The notes under the pieces: model-generated
Database searches by the model: none
Told to the model about the DNA's origin: nothing
The model's input: only the letters and a program-made list of their open reading frames with translations
Assembly: GCA_012845835.1 (NCBI GenBank)
Contig: JABAKD010000001.1
Coordinates: 4,346,976 to 4,410,975 of the forward strand
Direction of reading: 5' to 3'
From: Undaria pinnatifida
Lineage: Eukaryota > Sar > Phaeophyceae > Laminariales > Alariaceae
DNA length: 64,000 nucleotides
Made by a program: the position numbers and the translations under genes
Part shown: in pieces, positions 39,101-48,100 of the stretch
How positions within the stretch are numbered: position 1 is the first letter of the stretch
Layout: each line of letters begins with the position of its first letter

Positions 39101-42100
39101 CTGTGAGCTGCCAACGAAACACGCAGATAAAAGACACCGTGAAAAAATTGGAGAGCGCCTCCCAACACCGACAACCCTGCGCCCCTCGTCGGATCCCCTT
39201 GACATGAAGGATAAAGGCAGGTGACTCCCCTGCATGCTACCAGGGTCAACAGGACGATGCTGCTTACAGGGCCGATTCCATAATGATCTCGGCCTACCCT
39301 GTTCTGTGCACAACCGGGGATTTAAAACCGGCATCGATGGGGAGAAAGCCATGTTACGCTTGGAAAGTTACCATCTTTTGAAGAATGCAAGTACCTGCCT
39401 GCCACCTGATACCCGGTGCATCACAATCTAGCGTTATTTTTGGTATACTCCCTGTGTACCACGCACCGGGTACCTGTTACGTCGCAAGTCAGCAGGTGTC
39501 CAGTCCAAGTCTGATGCTCGGGTTAGTGCTGATGCTCAAATCTAGGCGGGCATCCTCTGCTTTTTTCTCACCTAAGACGGCCTTGTGGGCTGGCACATCA
39601 ACGCCTTCCGTCACGAGGCAGACGTCGCTTAAAGCAGGATCCGCCAGCATGGACAGCATCGCCTGCAAACAGCAATCACAGCCACATTCTTTCTCGTTTA
39701 TTTTTTGTTTTTTTTTCTTTACACATTTCTACTTTCCAGCTTCTGGACAAGCCGTGGTCACAGGTGTCGTCCCTTATCCCCCCCGGTTCTTGCCTTCAAT
39801 TTGTATCGCGCATAGGGTTCAGCATCCCACTGCTCGTCGATTTTTCATCGAGTGTTGCTAACTCACGCTCTCGCGCCTTGCGCAAGTCAATTGGTGCCCA
39901 AGAAAAAATCGCTACGAGTTATAAGAATATGCACTGGGAGGTACTGGAGGGACGCGATCTCACGAAACTGACCAATACCAGGCTCGAGGATAACCTGACA
40001 CGCTACCGGGGCGACCGATTATTAGACGCCACTCACTCGCTGCCTGTGGTCGCAAGCTCTGCTTCTGTATAGATATGTCCATTTATGTGATCTCAAAATA
40101 TTGAAAAATGTTGCCCCCTTTTCCCGCCCCCCGCCCCTGCCTGCACCCCTGAAAGAAAAAACGCCCTCCCCTCACCGATCATACTACTATACAGTATTAT
40201 GTACGTAATAAACTGGTTCATTCCACAGCCGTCAGGTTTTGACCCCCTGAAAAACGTTTGTACAGATTCCGTGCACAAAACGAACTCACAGCTGACGTGT
40301 TTAGAAAATGATTTTCAAAAGGATTAACATCGCCCTAGTGACCCTGGTATATACAAGCTTTTAATATATAGCTCTAAGGGGAGTCGCCGACGTATACCAT
40401 TTATGAGGACACACACCCAGTAACACGCGCGATCGAAGTATCACACACAGCGCGCAAAGATGGGCTTCGACGAAACCTGCGATCTCACAGCTGCAGCGTA
40501 TTTTTATTCTTGACAATCCCATTCCAGCTAAATCGTACTAATACTCGCATTACTTTTTTCCAATACCGTACTCGTAAGTGGCCATGGAGCGTCGGGCGTC
40601 GGGCCGGCAGGGTCCCATATTATATACCGACGATTTTAACAATTTTGGCCCTTCTCACGGACCTGGTCCCGTAGATTGGACCCCATTGTTCGGTCCTTGG
40701 GGGGAGCTCATTATATTACATTTTTACCCGTTTTTATAGTACTGCATGTGGCGGTTTTCAAGGGGGAGGCCGAGTGTAGCGACCCCTTTTAAGGGACCTG
40801 TCCCATATTGCGTGTTGCGTCCACTACGACAAGGGACAAGGTGAGGGAAAAAGGTGCGAAGAATTTTGAGGTATCTTATACTAATTCGTGCATATAGACT
40901 AAAGCGATTTTCCTCAGCTGGTCGGCAACCCCTATTTGCATGGTCGATGTGAAAGAAAAAGACCACATACCTTCTTCGTCAATTTCTATCTTGTACGTCG
41001 GACCAGACCCAACCCGACCCCGACCCCAACCATAACCCTAACCCTAACCCTGACCCCAATCCTTTGGGGGGCTCGAGGTCGGCAAGGGCGGTCCCGCGGC
41101 TCCGCCGCGTGTGTCGTAGGCGTTTTTCCAAGAATAATCGGCTGGCCGAAAGGCAGGCTTCAACCAATCAGACACAAAGGGTGTTCAGCCATTTTTCACA
41201 CCGATACCTCGTACGAGTGCACATAGGCAAATATGTTAGAGGACATGTCAAGAGCGAAATATGTTGAGGGTGGGAAAGACTCCGACAAATAAACAACCAA
41301 TCAGATTCACGCATTCACGACAAAAGAATCGACAAAGAACGACGAAGAATTAAATTTGTTTTCAGTATACCCCAGTTTTTTCCTCAAGTATGTTTGGGGC
41401 TCATGCTGGGTTCTGTGCAGTCCTACCCTGCACCACACACCCTTGGGATCACCGCCACCATCTGCATGGGCAAGGGGAAAGGGAAGAAAGGAGCCGGGGG
41501 CTGCCCGGAGGGCACAAAGCACCCTGACGGCTCGAGAAGCACTGGAGTCCCGCGAGGGATATACAGGTTCAGGGATCAAGGGCAAAGCGCAACGTGTAAG
41601 TCCCTTCGACAGCTCGCGTCCTGCTGCTGCTGGTGCAGCTAGTACTGCTTCTGGACCCCAACCGCTGTCAACACTGCCGTCTCCTGGTGGTGGTGCTGCG
41701 GATGCATCTAGCAGTGCTACTCCTGGAGCACAAGCGCCACCAACACCCTCTTCTGCTGGTGCTGCGGGTGAATCTGGTGGTGCTGCGGGTGAATCTAGCA
41801 GTGCTGCGCCTGGAGCACAAGCGCCGCCAACGCCCTCTTCTGCTGGTGCGGCGGGTGCATCTAGCAGTGCTGCTCCTGGAACACAAGTGCAACCAACATC
41901 TGTCGGGGGCAGCCGCGACGCTGCCGCCCTTGTGGATACGGCATCTTTCGGTTCGTGGGATGCAGACAACTCAACACGGGACGGAGCAGCCCCGGGCGAT
42001 CCTGATGTACAGCATGAGGAGACCGTGCAACAGGTGTTTACGCGGCGCGTGAAACAGGCAATCAACGATCAAGTGCAACACTTCGGCCATGGGTCGAAGA

Positions 42101-45100
42101 CACGGAGACTTGAGGGGGAGCTCAAAGCTACATCGCCGTGGTTCTGACCGGATGAGATTTGCCGCGACGTGCCACGCAAGCTCGAGGCTCTGGCGAAAAG
42201 GGTGTACATGTGCGTCCCCGAGTACATTTGCCCCGCAGTCGGCCTCCCGGACTGTCCACACTGCGAGGATAACGAGCAGGTGCGAGTAAACCCTAAGACT
42301 TTCGTGGGAAGAAGTCCTCGAACGTACACCGGAGCGTATGCCTGGAATAGATTATGTTTGCATCGGCGACATATCTCTCTTCAAATCGCTCGTACCCTTG
42401 GTGCTCTGTCTGCTGGCTGCAACTAACTCAGGTGGTGAGCAATGGTTGGGAACCTGGCAGCCGACTCGTGCACGCGGAACACGACAATTATTATGTGATT
42501 GCGTTCCAGTACAAGTGCAAGACGTGTGCGGGAGAAGGGTAAGCACGAACGGAGAGTATCATTGTTGACAGCCGTTGCCCCCATTTTCAGTTTTTCTAAT
42601 AAAAGTGTAGTCTATAGACTAGACTAGCTAGTGGTGTTCGCGCTGAAAGATGCGAGTCTGTGCGTTTGCCAAGAGCACAAGTGTGCCCCCTTTTCACTAT
42701 TGAACTATTTTCATTCATGCCCTGCTTGCATACTCGAATGGGCTGTCATGGGGCTATCAGGCGCACACACAGGTTTGCTGGATGGCACCCCGACCTTCAA
42801 AAACGCCTCCCGCGGTTTCTTCTGCGCCCGGCCCTCATCCTACGGCGTGTTGCAATCGACACCCACCTGGTGACCCGTATTAGGCAGAGCCTTTTATCGC
42901 GAGGAGGCTTCGCGACGCTGGCTGGTCACCTACGCGAAAGCCACATGAAACAGTTCCATTCAATTGAAGAGAGGTACCGATTCTAGTGTACTGCTGTACA
43001 TTGGCCAGTGTTGAGATGCTGGGCGATGATGAGTGTACGATTTACCGACAAACAGTTTGGGTGACTGCAGATTTCATGTAGCGCGTGCTACTCTCATTCC
43101 GCCAGTTATAAAGCCATGTTGAAACGATTTCTGCACCTCACGCTTGCAAAAATGTTGCCATTTACGTCTATCCCAACGTTGTTCAGGTACTATTTCCACC
43201 TGGGGTTTTTGAGGCAATCACGGCAACCCTTCCTTGACCCAGCCGTACAAGCCGCGGTAGAGCACCCGGAATGCTTGGGCAAGTTCGACGACAAGGACGG
43301 GTACAACGGGAATCCGCCCGGCGAAGCAACTCTAAGGGCGGCATGGCACTTGGTATCGGAAGAGGGGGGGGCTTGGTTTCAGCGGCGGGCACAGATGGTG
43401 GGAGGGAAGATCTTGGCGGGCGATGCGTCGTACAAGTTCACGAAGAAGATCAAGGTGGACGGCAATCGAATCTTTTCAGGGTCGTACACTTTGATGAACG
43501 AGCACCACATGGTCGTGATGCAAGTGAGTGACAAGCCACGCTTAGAATGAAGGAAGGACGACTCGCCAATCTCCCGACCGTTTGTTTTCTTTGCGGTCTT
43601 GTGCTTGCCACATGCTCGCTATGCACTGTCGGATTCTTGGATTTGGTTTTGCTGCGTCCGTTTGCGGGTGCTCAAGCTGCTGGATTGTGTCAAGTTGGCT
43701 GATGTCGATCTCTGCTGTCGCACGTTGCATGACAGACCCAGTTGAAGAACCACGGTGTCTCTCCCATGCCAGAGATGCGGGTGCCCTTTGGAGCACTCGC
43801 ACGGCGGTACAAACTTCATGGCTTTGATCCCATCGAGGTAGGTGGACCTGTCACTCTGTGTGTGCCTTTAGTGCGCAATGCTTGCAGTCCAGGAACCTCC
43901 CAAACGCACGGCTAGCGGGTCCTTGTTGTGTACCCGTTGCCACATCCATGGAGGTGTATTTACATAGTACTGACGACTGCTGGGTTTACCTCGTTGTGTA
44001 TCCGCTGCTATATCCATGAAGGTGTTCAGTTCTGACGACTGCTGCGGTGACGTGGACGTAGTTCGAGAGACGCTTGGGTCAGCAGCAGCTCCTTTTTCCC
44101 CGACCGCCCTCGTGGACTCGGGCAAGAGCGTCCCGCCTTTTTCGGTTTCCAGCAGGCAAGACACCCATGGTGATCCAGCCCGCGAACGACGATTGTACAA
44201 TCTTGAGCCATGCGATCGCGCAGCTATTGGAGGAGGCAAAGCCGGCGACGGACGAGGACGTTCCTGGGATGGTATCTGCGCTCGGGTTTGATGCAGAATG
44301 GGAGGTCTGGACCTCCGGTGCACGGCCGATCGCCACAGTTCAGCTGACAACTGGCGTCGGCACCACGATCATCTTCCATGTGAAGTACCGGCCCGGCGGA
44401 AAAAAACAAGTGTTTTCGAAGGCCTTGCGCGCCGTTCTGGAAAGAGAAGACATTCTGAAGGTGAGAACATGCAGTATGGCCCCTGTGACTTTGTGTCCGT
44501 GGCCAAGGTGGTCTTTGCTGTTTTTGTTTGCCTTTGTTCGGACTTTCTTTTTTTATTTTCAAGAATTTTGTTGAAAAGCGCTTGTTTTTCACGCCTCTCA
44601 CGATGGTGTTGTTCCTCTTTGTGCAGGATAGCCGTGCATTTGACGCAGAGCTTACGTAGTTCAGACGAGCCACAAGCAGTAGACGGCAGGAGGGTAGTTG
44701 CCAACGAACCCCGCTGTTTGTTCCCCATTCAGGTCGGTGTAGGTGTGAACTCAGACTTCGGCAGGCTTGTCAACGACTGCGTCGTGAATGCGAAGGCAGG
44801 GATGGACTTAGCTGTCGCAAGCCGGCGGTACCTCAGCAGGTCGTTTCTGGGAACGGGATCTTTGAGCTCGCTTTGATCGAAGCTCTTGCAGCGTTATCTG
44901 CCCAAGACCCCAGCGCTACGGATGAGCGCGTGGGAGGGAGAGCTTTCGGCGCAGCAGGCGAGTATTTCGATGACGCTATCAATTCGCTGTGCTCATCATT
45001 TGCGGTTTTGCTTTCAGGAAGGGCCGTTGAATTGGGTACCATGTTCTTGAGTATTGCATTTTGAGTACCAGGAAGTGACTTTTTCTTTTTCCCCGCCTTG

Positions 45101-48100
45101 TCTTTTTCGATGGCAGATTGTGCCGTGACGGGTTTCACGCACGACGGGCGGGCGGTTGGGTTTCCCTTCGTTGGCCCGACCTCGGATGTGGCTCAACCAA
45201 CGCCTCCACCTCCTCCGATGGACCAGGGAGTGTCAGCGGCGGTCCGCCTCGCAGCGGCGGCGAGGCATGCTGCTCTGGCGGGTGGGGGTGGAGGCGCGGG
45301 AGACGTTGCAGGCGCTGGCGAACACATCGCAGGGACGCATGCACCAGTCGGCAACTCCGGGGCTGGGGGGGGGGGGGGGGGTCTTCAGTGGGCGGTCATG
45401 GAGAGGGAGGGAGGGCCACTATCGCTGGCGACAGCGGCGTCGGTAAGCGCAAGAGGTCTGTTCACGTCCGACCAGTGAGTGCCACAAGCACTTACCATGC
45501 GACTCCAATTGCCCCCAGGCCAGGGAGCACTGCTCAGCACCACCAAGCTATGCACAATCCTGGCGTGAAGCCGGTACAACCCAAAAGGGCACCGAAGACG
45601 TGCCAGACTTGCGGATACCTTTTATGCGGGCGATACAAGCAATTCCACGGCGGGGGGGGCTTCGGGGGAGGGGCTTGGACGTGTGGCGTTGAGACGGGAG
45701 ATCATCGACCCGCAGACTACTCAGGGCGGAAGCAAAAGCGGTTCAACGGTCCCTGCACGTGTGCTGATTGTGCATGCTGATCTTGTCGTGTAGGATTTCA
45801 GGCGTTTGAAAGCCTGGGTTGCATGCGTGAAACTCTACGGTGTGTGCAGTGTGCGTTGCCTGCTTCGAGGTATTGTAGTTGCGCGGAAATTTTCAGATTG
45901 GAACGTGATGGTTGAGAAGAGGTTGTTATGGCACCTTTCAGTCATGATGTCTTTGTGATGTACTTCGCGAAGTACAGCAGATACGAATATATATGCTATT
46001 TTGGAAGTACACGCGACGCTTTCGTTGAAGCCATCACCGCCCGCCGCCCACAATTCCCCGCAAAAAATAAAAGCACACACTAGCTACCTGCTACAGTTTT
46101 GTAGCTGCTGTAGAGAGAAAAAACAACACGCAGGTCCCGACCGACCCGAAATCCAAAAGGGGACTACAAAAGGAGCTCGCTGACCTACTACATGTGCTAC
46201 TATATGCGGTATATACTGCAAAGATCCAAAGATCCTCCCTGTGCGCTGATGAGAGCGGACAGCAGCTATTTTTAATAGCCTTTTTTTTTGCCTGCTGCAG
46301 GCCGCCGTGTGTCTTGTAGACGCCACAGAGTTCATCAAGCAACGCTTAGCATCTTGAGAAGTACTCTGTATGGTCTGTTTCTAGGCAAGAGTTTGTGCGT
46401 TCTACTGCTTCCTGCCTTCCTATAACGGCATATCTCTGCATGCGACAGGTTGCGGCCGCGCCGCGGGGGCGCTCCTCTCTCTTTCTTCGTTCTCTTTTTA
46501 TGTCCCCCCCCTTTTTACCCATTTTTTACCGCCTCCGGTGCAATTTAAACTCCCGAAAATTCTGTCCCACCCCACCAAAAATTTGCCATGTCAAGCAAGG
46601 GGAAACGTATAGGGTGTATGTAGGGCCGAGTGCTCTACACTAAAACCTAGTAGTTTGGTGTCAGGCGGTGTCAGTCAAGAAAAATAAGGCGAACTTGCTG
46701 TCTGACAAGGGGTGGAAGTGCTGTCTCCTGACATCTTTGCAGATAGGTGCCGTCAGCGGGGTCACGCTGCTGTTGTACTGCAAACATTATCCCAGACTAA
46801 TTCCGAGGTTGAAGGAAGGCCATCATTGCGACCTGCCATGCTGCAAACTGTGCTGCTTTTCTGTTCGTATTACAAGTATAGTTTTTTTTTTGTTCATACT
46901 GCAACAGTGAAGCTAGACTACAATTCCAACCTTCAAGGTTAAAGGTTGGGAAAAAAAAGCAGTCAAGCAGGCAGTGTCCTCTGGCGAGTAGAAAGAACGG
47001 CAAATAATTATTACAAATTAAAATACGTGGAAGTGTGGTGAGCTATACAGTCAGTAAAGCTTTATTCCCCGCCCCCTGTTGTACTTGAGAAGAGCGGTTG
47101 CCACGCCTTCCAGGTCCGATAGGAACGATGCCTGCGATGTAATTGGAAACCTTTTTTTTTCCATAACTTTAAACCTATGCCCACCACGAATTTCTCAGAA
47201 AATTCTTGGCGGAAATTTCCGGCAACATTCTTGCATAACTGCTGTGACAGCAGTTATCAATGCGCCTTCTTCGTAGATCGGGATGTTGTGTCCTAAAAAC
47301 CGGGGGACAGACGGCATTCATCTTGTGCCAGCAATCCTCGAGATGCATTGGAGTAGTGTCACCGTGTGCACACGCACGTGCGCGCCCCCTCACGGAACTT
47401 CACCTGTGCTGCGGTCCGGCAGCCTTTCACACGTGGTTGCCATCTGCCGCTAGGACGCGGCAGCGCACGATTGTAACGGAAAACGCGAGACACATGATGA
47501 GTAAAACAAGGGCGGGCGTGTGGCGACACACACAACCGAAGACAAGAGCACGGATGTGTATGGCGACAAACGCGAAGACACAGCAGCAGCAGCAGCAGCA
47601 GCAGCTGTAAGTAGTAGTAGTAGCCCACCACAGCACCGCCGAGACAGGGCCCTCCCGGCCTAGCTATGGTGGCGCAGCCGCATATACCTCGTGTCCGTGC
47701 CCTACAACAGGGCTGGGTGGTGATTATGTAGAGCGTTTGGAGGGGGAGGTGATATCAGTGTGTGGGGCGGGTGGGGTGTGTGAGGCAGTCAATGAAAACT
47801 GGCTTGCTGCTTGTAGGATTAAGGATCAACTTCAACCAAAGAGCCCCCCTCGCAGGATTTATAACCCCCTGTGTTGCGGTTTGGGATCGTTTGGGTTTAA
47901 TTTTCCCCATCCGCCGGAGGATAAAAAAAGAAAAAAAAAATCCCAAACGCTTTACTAAACCCAAGTAGTTTGTCCTAAAAAAACTAAACAGACGGGTGAA
48001 GATTCACTTCCGCTGCTGTTGCTTCGAGAATTGGACCCGCGTCTTGGGCGATAGATTACTTGGAATTAGAGATGGAGCATTTTCGCAGTGAGTGGTGAAT

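Larger units (their letters stand above)
41466..45780 (+). mobile_element. Decayed DDE-transposase / 3'-5' exonuclease element
   Basis: Plus-strand, intron-containing gene remnant in antisense within intron 1 of the BTB gene. Order: basic Gly/Lys N-terminus, Ala/Ser/Pro linker, Cys-rich domain, helical 'RFAGW.P' segment, DDE-like segments with D1 (GDASYKFTKKI) and D2 (SSDDCCGDV), DnaQ-fold exonuclease (GFDAEW, VGVGVNSDFGRL, EYFDDAINSL) and a C-terminal Cys cluster. From memory, fungal and algal transposon-like proteins annotated with DUF6729 plus a 3'-5' exonuclease domain have this layout; this is unchecked. An in-frame TGA and several frameshifts mark it as a pseudogene unless they are assembly errors. 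Terminal repeats were not found. Confidence 0.7.

Noticed and set aside
41307-42065. 252-codon minus-strand ORF
   Set aside because: Shadow of the Ala/Ser/Pro-rich linker of the plus-strand element.
45118-45518. Gly/Arg-rich start of the last element ORF as exon
   Set aside because: Three frames are open and none matches its neighbours, so I kept only the Cys-rich end.
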